This document shows positions 1 through 8,317 of a DNA stretch of 64,000 nucleotides, in pieces; position 1 is the stretch's first letter, and every line of letters starts with the position of its first letter. The stretch comes from an uncultured Lachnospiraceae bacterium (GTDB taxonomy: Bacteria > Bacillota > Clostridia > Lachnospirales > Lachnospiraceae). A program made the translations under genes and the position numbers. The stretch lies in NCBI GenBank assembly GCA_910577785.1, contig CAJTNT010000020.1:10707-74706 (forward strand), in the 5' to 3' direction. The notes beneath the pieces were generated by a model. It made no database searches and was not told where the DNA came from. It saw nothing but the letters and a program-made list of their open reading frames with translations.

Positions 1-130
1 CGCCTCCTTTGAGTACGCTGACCAGATGCAGCTTCTCCCCTTGGTAGTGTTCGCTGATTTCTGCGCCCATTTCACGGATCCTTTTCTCTACTTCTTCTTC
101 CGAAATCAATACATGAACCTTTTCGCCCAT
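1..130 (-). CDS. hpt: Hypoxanthine phosphoribosyltransferase, N-terminal part (cut by window edge)
   Basis: Only the first 43 codons lie in the window; the rest continues beyond base 1. The reading begins MGEKVHVLISEEEV and reaches VSVLKGG, the conserved N-terminal part of bacterial HPRT, where the LKGG loop contacts pyrophosphate. A GGAGG ribosome binding site lies 8-9 bases before the ATG. The family salvages hypoxanthine or guanine with PRPP to form IMP or GMP in the cytoplasm. It follows tilS on the same strand, the tilS-hpt order conserved in Bacillus and Clostridia, where ftsH usually comes next. The identification rests on this short segment plus synteny. Confidence 0.88.
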   Translation of the reverse strand, partial: MGEKVHVLISEEEVEKRIREMGAEISEHYQGEKLHLVSVLKGG

Positions 131-192
131 AAAATTTTCCTCCATCTACTTGTACATTGAGAAACCCTTACCGCAAGAGCCCCTTTCCTGTA

Positions 193-1779
193 TTAAAACG
201 CGTCCTTAAAAGCATTTCTTCCAGACCCTTCCCTTTGTACCTCTATCTCAAGGATCCTTTTGGTATGTTCTGTAACCTTTACGTCCTCGCTGATACGCCA
301 GCCAATTGCCCACAGGATATGCCTGCCCTCTGCCAGCAGCAAAATCTTATCCCGTTCCTGCCTGGGTATCTTCTCATCAATCAGATAGTTCTTTAGCTTC
401 TTACGCTTGCCGTCCGCAGTGATGACAAGAAAATCCTTCGACTGGCGAGTCCGCAATTGCATGATTCCTTTTATTTTATCATAATCCAGCCATTTCGTAT
501 ACATTTTTTTAGGAATTTCTACAAATTCAGGCAAATTTTCTATGATTTTCGTACAAATCCTGTATCCAAACGCGGGAATTTCCAATATTCCTTCCGAAGG
601 GAGCGTCCATCCTGGGATATCTGGCATGCCCGCCGCCTGCGGGTTCCGCCCTCTCCCCTCCCTGCCTGGGCCGCATCCTCCATCTGGGACATCCTGCATA
701 CCCAGGTTCGCCCGGCCATGGAGAGGCTGGATGGCCTTGCGCAGCAGAACCCCCTCATAAGTCCGCTCCGCTTCCATTCCATAAGGAAGGCTTACGCTCT
801 TGCCCACCTGCTTTTCCAAAAGCCCCGCCGCCTGCCTGACATGGGCTTCCGAAAGATCCTGGCTTCTGCCGGCCACCTCGGCCAATGCCTTATGGAACAG
901 CGATGTACGCACCAGCTTCCTTTCTAAGAGGATTTCCTGTGAAATGTACAGCGCCCCTCCCCGCTCCCTGACATATTTCCTGCCCGCTTCCTGGACTAAA
1001 TCCTCCACAAGCTCCAACGCCTCTGCCACGGCGCGGGATGCCTGAGCCATATGGGCTACGGCCTGGCTGTTGACCTCTTCCAGGACTGGGATAGCCTGGA
1101 GGCGGATTTTATTCCTGTCATATTCTGTTTCCCTATTTGTGCTGTCATGGCAGAATGGCTGCCCCATTTCCTGCAGGAAGCGCTCAATTTCCTTCCGCCC
1201 CAGGCACAGCAGAGGGCGTATAATAAACCTTTTCGCTTCACCTGTATCTTCCTTTACTGGCTGGGATACATCCCCTTCCCCAAATACTGCCAGGGATGCG
1301 CCCATATCCTCCCTGATTGGCAGGATTCCCTGCAGGCCGCGCAGGCCGGTGCCCCTCGCCAAGCGGAACAGCATGGTCTCCGCGCAGTCATTCTGGCTGT
1401 GAGCCACTGCAATCTTATTAGCGCCAAATTCTTCTGCCGCCTGGCGGAAAAATCCATACCGCAGCTGCCTAGCGCCTTCTTCCACTGTCATTTTATGCTC
1501 CTTGGCATAGGATGCTGCCTGGCAATGGTAAATTTTGCAGGGGACGCCCTGCCTCTGGCAGTAATCCTCCACAAAGTCTGCATCCCTCTGGCTTTCTGCC
1601 CCACGGATCCCATGCTCCACATGCACGGCGCAAAGCCCATAGCCCCTCTCCGCCTGCAGAGATTGCAGCGCCATCAACAAACAGAGGGAATCTGCGCCCC
1701 CGGACACTGCCGCCAGAATCCGGTCCCCTGCTTCCGCCATATGATATTCTTCCATAAAAGATGCTACTTTGCCTAACAT
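193..1779 (-). CDS. tilS: tRNA(Ile)-lysidine synthetase TilS
   Basis: 528 residues. The family uses ATP and lysine to convert C34 of the tRNA-Ile CAU anticodon to lysidine, so that the tRNA reads AUA. The PP-loop motif SGGADS is near residue 27, followed by the HVEHGIRG segment and an N-type ATPase domain typical of TilS. The C-terminal third carries the TilS substrate-binding domain ending in the RISEDVKVTEHT region. An in-frame upstream extension to 1821 exists, but the ATG at 1779 has AGGAG at the right distance and fits the family start. It lies 72 bp after spoIIE and before hpt on the same strand. The region around its start duplicates the end of spoIIE (see findings). Confidence 0.95.
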   Translation of the reverse strand: MLGKVASFMEEYHMAEAGDRILAAVSGGADSLCLLMALQSLQAERGYGLCAVHVEHGIRGAESQRDADFVEDYCQRQGVPCKIYHCQAASYAKEHKMTVEEGARQLRYGFFRQAAEEFGANKIAVAHSQNDCAETMLFRLARGTGLRGLQGILPIREDMGASLAVFGEGDVSQPVKEDTGEAKRFIIRPLLCLGRKEIERFLQEMGQPFCHDSTNRETEYDRNKIRLQAIPVLEEVNSQAVAHMAQASRAVAEALELVEDLVQEAGRKYVRERGGALYISQEILLERKLVRTSLFHKALAEVAGRSQDLSEAHVRQAAGLLEKQVGKSVSLPYGMEAERTYEGVLLRKAIQPLHGRANLGMQDVPDGGCGPGREGRGRNPQAAGMPDIPGWTLPSEGILEIPAFGYRICTKIIENLPEFVEIPKKMYTKWLDYDKIKGIMQLRTRQSKDFLVITADGKRKKLKNYLIDEKIPRQERDKILLLAEGRHILWAIGWRISEDVKVTEHTKRILEIEVQREGSGRNAFKDAF

Positions 1780-1847
1780 TGTTTTATTTCTCCTATATCG
1801 AAACGGATGCATACAGCACATGCGCAGGAGCCTGCTCTTTCTGGCAT
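1773..1847 (-). CDS. Possible 24-codon leader ORF between spoIIE and tilS
   Basis: An ATG at 1847 is preceded by GGGAG, 9 bases upstream, inside the last codons of spoIIE. It opens a 24-codon frame whose TAG stop overlaps the first codons of tilS (ATGTTAG). Both the ribosome binding site and the ATG arise from a direct repeat of about 22 bp (1777-1798 and 1845-1866). The peptide would be Cys-rich near its middle and resembles no family I know. If translated it could couple tilS translation to spoIIE; it may equally be a by-product of the duplication. Confidence 0.25.
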   Translation of the reverse strand: MPERAGSCACAVCIRFDIGEIKQC

Positions 1848-1866
1848 TGTTTTATTTCTCCCATAT
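1777..1866. repeat. 22-bp direct repeat, offset 68 bp, at the spoIIE/tilS junction
   Basis: The plus-strand text CATTGTTTTATTTCTCC followed by T or C and ATAT occurs at 1777-1798 and 1845-1866. One copy is the tilS ribosome binding site and start codon; the other is the spoIIE stop region. They differ at one position. The simplest reading is a local duplication of the gene junction. Confidence 0.8.
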
Positions 1867-3696
1867 CCCTGCCACCAGCACCGTCATGTCGTCTGGCACT
1901 TTGCTCTCGGTGCAGATCAGGATCCGCTCCAGCACCTGCTTTGCCATCTGTTCCGGATTGTTCGTATCCAGGCTTCCCAGGATTTCCTGCATCGTTTCCT
2001 CTGGCATCGGCACCTGGAGGCAATCCGTCACCCCATCGGTAACCAGCACCACAAAATCTCCGCTCTTTAGCTGGCGGCTGCTGCGCTCAATCTCCAGCTG
2101 ATGGAAAATCCCTGCCGGGAGGCTGGCAGAGGAAATACACTCGACTTCTTCCCCGCGCTTGATATACGTTGCCGCGGCGCCAATCTTATAAAATTCGCAC
2201 ATCCCTGTATACAGATCCATAGACGCCATATCCACAGTGGAAAAGCTGCCCTCCTCCCCTTGGATGACCATGGCGGAATTCATCATGCGGATTGCCGTCT
2301 CCTTGCGGAAGCCTGCCTCCAGAAATTTCTCGATTAACTCGATCACCATTTCGCTTTCCTTACAGGCATGGATCCCGGATCCCATCCCATCGGAAAGCGC
2401 CAGCACGCATTCCCCGCCTTCCAGTTCCAGGAAGGAGAAGCTGTCCCCCGATATCTGGGCATGATCCTTCGTCAGCCTGGCCACCCCCTGCAGGGTGTGG
2501 TACAGAGTATCCTCTTCAAATACGAGAAAGGATTCTTCCCGCCCAATTAGGGAACGGGTATATTTCCCCGGAACCATGTCCCGCTTCAGCCCCTGGCTCA
2601 CTGCCTTGGCCATCTCCTTGACCGTAATGCAGTTTCCCCACCGGGAAGCCGCCGTCATCTGCAGGGACATCTTCCCATTCTGCCTCTGATAAAGGCGGAT
2701 ATCCTTCGCCAGGGCGCCCCGCTCCTTCAGGCGGTATTTAACCGCCCCCAAAAGCTTTGCCTCGCGCCCGCTGATATCCTTGTACTCCCTGGCACAGTCT
2801 TCCATAATATATGCCATGGCGTCCAGCTGTTCCGCGATAATGCCCCTATTTTCCAGCAGGCGGTTGTACCAGGCCAGATTCAGCCTCGCTTTCTCAAACA
2901 CTTCCAGAGCCTCTTCTACAATACTGTCGGAATGGGGGCAGTAGCTGGACAGCTCCTGATGCACTTCTTCCGCCGCCCCGCCCCGTTTCTCGATCGAATG
3001 GAACAGGCGGAGGAACAGGCTGTACATGGGGCTGCTCTCCTCCTGCCAGCAAATAGCGCACTGGCTGCAGGAAATGCAGACCTTACTGGCAATCTCCTGC
3101 TGCATCCGCCCCATTTCCTCCGGCTCAAAATTGCCCTTAAAATTCTCCATCTGGGAAAATATCTGCGAAAGCCCATTAAATGATTTCGCATAATTCTGCA
3201 GCTTCTCCCCATGCTCAGGCTCCCGCCTCGTTACCCCAACCCTCCAGTCAGGCGCTTCTTCCAGCAGGAAGCGCTGCAAAACAGGCGCTGCCGCCATTAC
3301 CATCGCACACACAAAGACGGATTCCAGGATCCCCATCCACAGGGCCGCCCGCTCGCGTACCTGTATGATCTCCCCGGCAGCTGTGAGCAGGAGCACGCTC
3401 CCTCCTGCCGCAAAGGCTCCAATCCAAGCGCTGCAGCTCCTGTTTGCCCACTCCCAGAGCCGGATCACCAGCCCCGTCAGCAGCAGCGCCATGGTGTATT
3501 TTGCCATCGCCTGCACAGGGATAAAAAGCGCCATGCCAAATATTGTAAAAATCAGCAGCAGCGTACGGTTCCCCCCTTCCATAAAGGCTACCGCAAAGAA
3601 ACCTGGTATCAGGGGATAGCAGCCCGCAAGCCTTCCTTTTGACACAAGGACTGCTATCATATACAGTATGATTTCTTTCCATTTTGTTTTGTTCAT
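1852..3696 (-). CDS. spoIIE: Stage II sporulation protein E, PP2C-type phosphatase
   Basis: 614 residues. SpoIIE dephosphorylates SpoIIAA to release sigma-F in the forespore and acts at the polar septum. An N-terminal block of about five or six hydrophobic segments (residues 10-160) is followed by a linker with a Cys cluster (CISCSQCAIC) and a C-terminal SpoIIE phosphatase domain. Metal-binding Asp motifs are visible: SDGMGSG, VTDGVTD and a terminal DDMTVLVAG. The ATG at 3696 has GGAGG 8 bases upstream; an in-frame extension to 3909 lacks a ribosome site and spans the promoter. B. subtilis SpoIIE is about 827 residues with ten membrane segments, so the membrane part here is shorter. Its promoter has a 21-bp spacer. 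Confidence 0.95.
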   Translation of the reverse strand: MNKTKWKEIILYMIAVLVSKGRLAGCYPLIPGFFAVAFMEGGNRTLLLIFTIFGMALFIPVQAMAKYTMALLLTGLVIRLWEWANRSCSAWIGAFAAGGSVLLLTAAGEIIQVRERAALWMGILESVFVCAMVMAAAPVLQRFLLEEAPDWRVGVTRREPEHGEKLQNYAKSFNGLSQIFSQMENFKGNFEPEEMGRMQQEIASKVCISCSQCAICWQEESSPMYSLFLRLFHSIEKRGGAAEEVHQELSSYCPHSDSIVEEALEVFEKARLNLAWYNRLLENRGIIAEQLDAMAYIMEDCAREYKDISGREAKLLGAVKYRLKERGALAKDIRLYQRQNGKMSLQMTAASRWGNCITVKEMAKAVSQGLKRDMVPGKYTRSLIGREESFLVFEEDTLYHTLQGVARLTKDHAQISGDSFSFLELEGGECVLALSDGMGSGIHACKESEMVIELIEKFLEAGFRKETAIRMMNSAMVIQGEEGSFSTVDMASMDLYTGMCEFYKIGAAATYIKRGEEVECISSASLPAGIFHQLEIERSSRQLKSGDFVVLVTDGVTDCLQVPMPEETMQEILGSLDTNNPEQMAKQVLERILICTESKVPDDMTVLVAGIWEK

Positions 3697-3774
3697 CTTC
3701 CTATCCTCCTTTTTTCCGCAAACAATCGGCCAAGGGGACTCCAGGGTTTGTCCCATTCGCCTTACGCAGAAGTT

Positions 3775-3807
3775 ATTATAAAAAGAGGATAGTAAAATGT
3801 TTGTCAA
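3775..3807 (-). promoter_or_regulatory. spoIIE promoter with 21-bp spacer and 0A-like box
   Basis: Read on the minus strand: TTGACA (3807-3802), 21 bases, TATAAT (3780-3775), about 80 bp before the spoIIE ATG. Both hexamers match consensus but the spacer is too long for ordinary sigma-A promoters. The opposite strand over the -35 reads TTTGTCAAA, one mismatch from the 0A-box core TGTCGAA. B. subtilis spoIIE and spoIIG use such 21-22 bp spacers with Spo0A activation. The activation here is inferred. Confidence 0.75.
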
Positions 3808-3842
3808 ACCAGATACCAGTTCCAAAAAACTTTTAGACAAAA

Positions 3843-3882
3843 AGCCCCTTAGAAGCACTGCTTTTGGCGAATCTAAGGGGTT
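3843..3882 (-). terminator. Terminator after divIC
   Basis: A nine-base-pair stem CCCCTTAGA (3845-3853) / TCTAAGGGG (3872-3880) with an 18-base loop. On the minus strand it is followed by CTTTTTG. It sits just beyond the divIC stop and ahead of the spoIIE promoter. Confidence 0.7.
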
Positions 3883-3915
3883 TATGGAGTTTAGGAAATT
3901 CATGGTCAATAGCCG

Positions 3916-4263
3916 TTAGGGGGCTTCTTCCGTTTCCTTGAAGATAATCTCATTGGGATAGACCAGCCCAAGCTTTGTCTTAGCGATATTCTCTATATAT
4001 TCCTTTGTCGTTATGTACTCTTCACGTTCCTTTAGCTCATCCTGGCGCAGCTGTTCATCTTCCAGGTCAGCTTCCAGTTGCTTCTTCCTGTCCCGGTAAT
4101 CCTGGTTCTTCTCATAAAGGGACACCATCTGGACAGACATGACGCCTGCAACTGCCAGCGACAGCAAGGTAATACATACCATGCTCGACTTGTTCTGCTT
4201 CGCCTTCCTGCGCATCTTGGTTCTACGTGCGCCTGACCTACGCGCCTTCTCACGCTTATCCAT
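3916..4263 (-). CDS. divIC: Septum formation initiator DivIC/FtsB family
   Basis: 115 residues. A basic N-terminus (residues 1-25) precedes one membrane segment (about 28-48), then a charged coiled coil (50-85). The C-terminal motif YIENIAKTKLGLVYPNE is the family signature. DivIC-family proteins bind DivIB and FtsL in the divisome and are bitopic membrane proteins. The ATG has GGAGGG upstream. It follows yabQ by 60 bp and is the last gene before a terminator, the normal place for divIC in the yab cluster. Confidence 0.93.
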   Translation of the reverse strand: MDKREKARRSGARRTKMRRKAKQNKSSMVCITLLSLAVAGVMSVQMVSLYEKNQDYRDRKKQLEADLEDEQLRQDELKEREEYITTKEYIENIAKTKLGLVYPNEIIFKETEEAP

Positions 4264-4323
4264 ACTGACTTTCCCTCCTTTTCTGTGCCCTGGCGCCAGC
4301 AGGCCTATGGGCAGGCCTTTTGC

Positions 4324-4797
4324 CTAGAGCTTACACATTCCCATTCTAACTGCTTTCCAGGCTTTTTTCAATTGTTTTTTGAAGAACCGCAGGATTTTTT
4401 TTGCCCGCCTGTGCAAAAAGCCTGCCGGCCTTCGGAGGATACGGGCTGTCCATACCAGCGGCCTGCTGGCCAAAAATATCACCTTTTCCAGCACGAATAC
4501 GCTTCCCTTCACGACCCAGGGGCTGCATGCAAAATTATAAAGCAGCATCCCCAGGAGCACGCCCCCCATAGAAAACCCCCGGATATAGCCGCTGTTCTCC
4601 CGGTACAGCATTGCAAACAGGGCAACGGCCCCGCCAATCCAGAACAGGATATCCTCTGCCCCGACTGCCCATCCCCCATGCGGGATTAGCCTGCGGATAA
4701 TCCGCAGCAGGTCATACACGAACAGCAGCGCCATTCCTGTGAAGAACGAGGACAGGAGGACATCCGCTTCCTTTAAGATCCCTGCGCTTACCTCCAT
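4324..4797 (-). CDS. yabQ: Spore cortex protein YabQ
   Basis: 157 residues with three or four predicted membrane segments in the first 110 residues (SFFTGMALLFVYDLLR, DILFWIGGAVALFAML, MGGVLLGMLLYNF), then a strongly basic tail. YabQ is a sigma-E-dependent membrane protein needed for cortex formation in B. subtilis. Its ATG overlaps the yabP stop in TAATG, so the pair is translationally coupled. Assignment rests on membrane pattern, family resemblance and position between yabP and divIC. Confidence 0.88.
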   Translation of the reverse strand: MEVSAGILKEADVLLSSFFTGMALLFVYDLLRIIRRLIPHGGWAVGAEDILFWIGGAVALFAMLYRENSGYIRGFSMGGVLLGMLLYNFACSPWVVKGSVFVLEKVIFLASRPLVWTARILRRPAGFLHRRAKKILRFFKKQLKKAWKAVRMGMCKL

Positions 4798-5084
4798 TAC
4801 TTAAAAAGCCTCCCCAAGAGGGATTCTGCCTGCTTCGAGGCCTTCTTCACATCAGAATAAACCAGGCTGTCAATCCTTCCTTCAATATCAACTTCCCCCT
4901 TTTCCAGTGTCAGGCGGCTGACATGGAGGTCGCTGCCCTTAATCATCAGCATCCCCAGTTCCGTTTCCAGCAAAATCTCACCCACATCAAAGGAAAGCAC
5001 ATCAATCACGCCATTGAGGACCCCATTCTTCCGATTGGACAGAACCATTTTATGGCCGCTTTTTGACGCCGTTCTTTCTTCCAT
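4797..5084 (-). CDS. yabP: Sporulation protein YabP
   Basis: 95 residues of YabP/YqfC-like fold: a glycine- and hydrophobic-patterned beta-rich protein with the VLSFDVGEILLETELGML segment typical of the family. It is required for coat and cortex assembly with YabQ in B. subtilis. The start is the ATG at 5084, 8 bases after GGAGG; the TTG at 5090 is too close to the ribosome site. It overlaps yabQ by one base. Confidence 0.9.
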   Translation of the reverse strand: MEERTASKSGHKMVLSNRKNGVLNGVIDVLSFDVGEILLETELGMLMIKGSDLHVSRLTLEKGEVDIEGRIDSLVYSDVKKASKQAESLLGRLFK

Positions 5085-5160
5085 ACACAAAACCTCCTTC
5101 TCAACATAATGGGATGTCCCTTTTAAATATATGAAAGAAATACGGGGATATTACATTTCC

Positions 5161-5400
5161 TTATAGGTAACGGAACAGCTCCTTCGCCTCATCCTTCTTG
5201 GTCGTATCCAAAAGCCCCAGCACCTCCACCTTCACGCTTTTCGTGCCAAAGCCTATTTCGATGACATCGCCCACTTTGACGTCCAGCGACGCCTTTGCCG
5301 CTTTGCCGTTTACAGATACCCGCCCTGCGTCGCAGGCCTCATTGGCCACAGTCCTGCGCTTAATCAGGCGGGATACTTTTAAATATTTATCTAACCTCAT
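5161..5400 (-). CDS. rqcP: S4-domain RNA-binding protein RqcP/YabO
   Basis: 79 residues, almost entirely one S4 domain: MRLDKYLKVSRLIKRR, then the NEACDAGRVSVNGK loop and VKVGDVIEI. The family (Hsp15-like; RqcP in B. subtilis) binds stalled 50S subunits and supports RqcH during alanine tailing. The ATG at 5400 follows GGAGGTGA; an upstream in-frame extension has no homology and crosses the HU terminator. It sits between HU and yabP, the same order as in B. subtilis. Confidence 0.92.
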   Translation of the reverse strand: MRLDKYLKVSRLIKRRTVANEACDAGRVSVNGKAAKASLDVKVGDVIEIGFGTKSVKVEVLGLLDTTKKDEAKELFRYL

Positions 5401-5458
5401 TCCTTCACCTCCAATGGAATCTCCTTTCCATATGCGAACCTGTGCATAAAATAGCAAA

Positions 5459-5484
5459 GAGGACTTTCCTATTTGAAAGTCCTC
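5459..5484 (-). terminator. Terminator after HU
   Basis: A ten-base-pair perfect stem (5459-5468 with 5475-5484; GAGGACTTTC / GAAAGTCCTC) with a six-base loop. On the minus strand it is followed by TTTGCTATTTT. It lies 57 bp beyond the HU stop and upstream of rqcP, so the yab genes may need their own promoter or read-through. Confidence 0.8.
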
Positions 5485-5541
5485 CTATGGCTGCTACCAA
5501 TGCAAGCCCGTGAACCATAACTTCCGATGATCCATCCCAAC

Positions 5542-5820
5542 CTACGCTTCATTCACCAGATCCTTTAACGCTTTGCCTGCCTTAAACTTTGGCGCCTTGG
5601 ATGCTGCAATCTCTATCGTTTCCTTCGTACGTGGGTTCAGCCCTGTCCTGGCTGCACGTTCGGAAACCTCAAAGGTGCCGAAGCCGACTAACTGGATTTT
5701 CTCTCCCTTTTTCAGTTCCTCTGCAACTACATCTGTAAAAGCCTTCAATGCCTTTTCCACATCTTTCTTGGATAATTCTGATTTTTCGGACATTGCTGCT
5801 ACTAATTCTGATTTGTTCAT
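5542..5820 (-). CDS. hup: Histone-like DNA-binding protein HU
   Basis: 92 residues with the complete HU fold: N-terminal MNKSELVAAMSEKSELSKK, the VGFGTFEVSERAARTG hinge and the DNA-binding arm NPRTKETIEI. The length is standard. HU dimers bend and compact DNA in the nucleoid. The ATG is preceded by GAGGAGG. A strong 17-bp-spaced promoter lies 180 bp upstream and a clear terminator follows, so it probably forms its own transcript. Confidence 0.97.
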   Translation of the reverse strand: MNKSELVAAMSEKSELSKKDVEKALKAFTDVVAEELKKGEKIQLVGFGTFEVSERAARTGLNPRTKETIEIAASKAPKFKAGKALKDLVNEA

Positions 5821-5999
5821 GAAAAAATTCCTCCTCTGGATTCTCTTGTGTCCTGTCTAAAATGCTACATTGGAAGTTTGTAACTGTTCCGTACTTTCCC
5901 GTTACAATGCGGCAAATGCTTCGGCCTATACCAAACAGTCACAGACACTCTTCTTGCTGCCTATTACAGCTCTTCTTCCTTCAAAAACCTACAAACATA

Positions 6000-6028
6000 T
6001 TTATACTTGTTTTTTGCTTATTTGTCAA
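6000..6028 (-). promoter_or_regulatory. HU promoter
   Basis: Minus strand: TTGACA (6028-6023), 17 bases, TATAAA (6005-6000). It starts 6 bp beyond the phosphoglucomutase stop. The resulting leader before the HU ATG would be about 170 nt. Confidence 0.75.
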
Positions 6029-6034
6029 GAAAAT

Positions 6035-7768
6035 TTATAGCATTTTTTCAATCATTTCCAGGACTTCCTGCCCCAGTTTTTCAGACTTCTCATCCGCATC
6101 CTCTAAGGACTCCCCTTTCACGCCATAGTAGAATTTTACCTTTGGCTCTGTGCCGGATGGCCTTACGCATACCCATGCATCATCCGTAAGGTCATAATAC
6201 AATACATTGGAGGACGGAAGGCCCGTTGGAGCCACCTCGCCCGTCTCCATGCTGCGGATGGAGCCTTCTTTGTAATCCCGTGCGCTGGTTACCTTGTAAC
6301 CGCCGATTTCTGCCGGCGCATCCGCCCTTAAGGTATTCATAATCTCCTGGATCTTCTCTAAACCCTCAATGCCCTTCAGGGTGATGGCCTTCACGTCATC
6401 CTTGTAGTATCCATAACGCTCATACATAGCAAGCATGGCATCCCACAGCGTCATATTCTTGGTCTTGTAATAGGCTGCAGCCTCACAAAGAGCCATGGAA
6501 GCGACTACCGCATCCTTGTCCCTCGCGTAAGTCCCGGTCAGGCAGCCATAGCTTTCTTCCATGCCAAACAGGTATGTGCCCTTCCCCGTCTTCTCAAACT
6601 CAAGGATTTTCTGCCCAATAAACTTAAAGCCGGTCAGCACCTCTACCAGCGCAATCCCATAGTATTTGGCAATAGCATCCGCCATATTGGTGGAAACAAT
6701 GGACTTGATGAATGCGCCGTCTGTAGGCAGATCGCCCTTTTCCTTGCGCTGGCCAATGATATAATCCCCTATCAGGCAGCCAGACATATTGCCTGTCAGG
6801 CTGTGGTATTCCCCTGTCTTGGAATCCTTGACATACACGCCCAGGCGGTCGGCGTCCGGATCAGTGGCCAGGATCAGATCGGCGTTCTTCTCCTTGCCTA
6901 ACTTTAAGCCTAACTGGAAGGCTTCCTCTGACTCCGGATTCGGATAGCTTACGGTCGGGAACTCCCCATCCGGCAGCTCCTGCTCTGGCACCACATAGAC
7001 ATTTGCAAATCCCAGTTCCTTCAATACGCGGCGCACCGGAATGTTTCCTGTCCCATGCAAGGGGGAATATACAATTGTCATGTCCTCTGCCACAGCATCA
7101 ATGCAGTCCTTACGCAGCACAAGGCTCTTAAGTTCCTCAATGTAGGGATCGTCAATATCCGCGCCAATCACGGCATACAAGCCTGCTTCCTGCGCCTTGT
7201 CTTTGGGCATGGTCTTTACGGTGGCATAATCGGTAACCTTCTTTACCTCATCCATAATCCCTTTGTCATGGGGCGGGGTAATCTGGGCGCCGTCTTCCCA
7301 ATAGACCTTATAGCCGTTATATTCCGGCGGGTTATGGCTTGCGGTAATGTTGATGCCGGCAATACAGCCCAGCCTGCGCACTGCATAGGACAGTTCCGGA
7401 GTCGGACGAAGGCTCTCAAATACATAGGCTTTGATCCCATTTGCGGCCAGGCACAAAGCCGCCTCATCTGCAAATTCTGGGGACATCCTTCTGGAATCAT
7501 AGGCAATGGCTACGCCCTTGGCTTGTCCGCCCACAGAAGCAATATAATTCGCAAGCCCCTGGGTGGCTTTGCGCACGGTGTAGACATTCATACGGTTCGT
7601 GCCTGCGCCTATGATACCGCGGAGCCCGGCGGTGCCAAATTCCAAATCCATGTAAAAACGTTCTTCTATCTCTTTCTCATCATCTGCAATCGCTTTCAGT
7701 TCTGCTTTGGTTGCATCATCAAAATATGGGTTATCTAACCACTCTTTGTAAATCTCCCTGTAGTCCAT
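6035..7768 (-). CDS. pgcA: Phosphoglucomutase / phosphomannomutase (phospho-sugar mutase)
   Basis: 577 residues, usual for the PgcA class. It interconverts glucose-1-P and glucose-6-P, feeding UDP-glucose and glycogen synthesis. Motifs in order: FGTAGLRG near residue 45, the phosphoserine loop ITASHNPPEYNGYK near 145, the metal-binding loop ATDPDADRLG near 305, the sugar-binding GMEESYG near 405, and the phosphate-binding VRPSGTEPK near 540. AAGGAGG precedes the ATG. The glgC-glgD pair elsewhere in the window would use its product; that link is inference. Confidence 0.96.
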   Translation of the reverse strand: MDYREIYKEWLDNPYFDDATKAELKAIADDEKEIEERFYMDLEFGTAGLRGIIGAGTNRMNVYTVRKATQGLANYIASVGGQAKGVAIAYDSRRMSPEFADEAALCLAANGIKAYVFESLRPTPELSYAVRRLGCIAGINITASHNPPEYNGYKVYWEDGAQITPPHDKGIMDEVKKVTDYATVKTMPKDKAQEAGLYAVIGADIDDPYIEELKSLVLRKDCIDAVAEDMTIVYSPLHGTGNIPVRRVLKELGFANVYVVPEQELPDGEFPTVSYPNPESEEAFQLGLKLGKEKNADLILATDPDADRLGVYVKDSKTGEYHSLTGNMSGCLIGDYIIGQRKEKGDLPTDGAFIKSIVSTNMADAIAKYYGIALVEVLTGFKFIGQKILEFEKTGKGTYLFGMEESYGCLTGTYARDKDAVVASMALCEAAAYYKTKNMTLWDAMLAMYERYGYYKDDVKAITLKGIEGLEKIQEIMNTLRADAPAEIGGYKVTSARDYKEGSIRSMETGEVAPTGLPSSNVLYYDLTDDAWVCVRPSGTEPKVKFYYGVKGESLEDADEKSEKLGQEVLEMIEKML

Positions 7769-7877
7769 TTTTTTCCTCCTTAAATATGGTATAGCCCTTT
7801 GTTAAGGCTGTAAGCAATCCTGCCCATAAGGACGCCGGGTACAGGCGGGATGGGGGCATTGTTACAGCTATGTAGAT

Positions 7878-7906
7878 ATCATACTTCATTGGGAGATTTT
7901 TCTCAA
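7878..7906 (-). promoter_or_regulatory. Phosphoglucomutase promoter
   Basis: Minus strand: TTGAGA (7906-7901), 17 bases, TATGAT (7883-7878), about 110 bp before the start codon. Confidence 0.6.
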
Positions 7907-8317
7907 CTGTTTTTTCTTAATAAAATGGGGAAATTTGGCTGGTCTTTGAAAAATAGCAAGGGAAGCGCGACAGGGGGAATCCTGAATGGACAAATGGCCT
8001 TATGGGAGAAATGGCGGAGGCTGGTCTGGGGAGATTTGCTTGGGCGGACGCGATAGTTTAAATTGTATGCATCTTAGAATTGCTGAGAAACGGAAAATGT
8101 AAAATACCTTTCTGGATTCGTTAAATAACTATATGAATATGGCTATTTTCCTAAGCGCTCTGTGGGTGTATTGCTCGTGAAAATATATGTGCCGTTAAGC
8201 AAGGCTCGGAATAAAGCCATGGACGATGCACTAGTATAATCCCCGCTAATTACCATTATCTTTCACGCAGAATAAATTTTCATCCTGCAAGACAGAGGAA
8301 TAAGGTGTAGCAGCGGC
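7907..8317. other. Intergenic stretch without a supported gene
   Basis: No convincing gene was found. A 68-codon plus-strand frame (7850-8056) has no ribosome site or recognisable family. Beyond this stretch lies the palindrome at 8318-8394 and then the end of the lipoprotein gene. A small RNA cannot be excluded. Confidence 0.5.

Noticed and set aside
7055..7738. 227-codon plus-strand open frame
   Set aside because: Antisense to the phosphoglucomutase, which shows all catalytic motifs.
7850..8056. 68-codon plus-strand frame in an intergenic region
   Set aside because: No ribosome binding site, no recognisable family, and it overlaps the phosphoglucomutase promoter.
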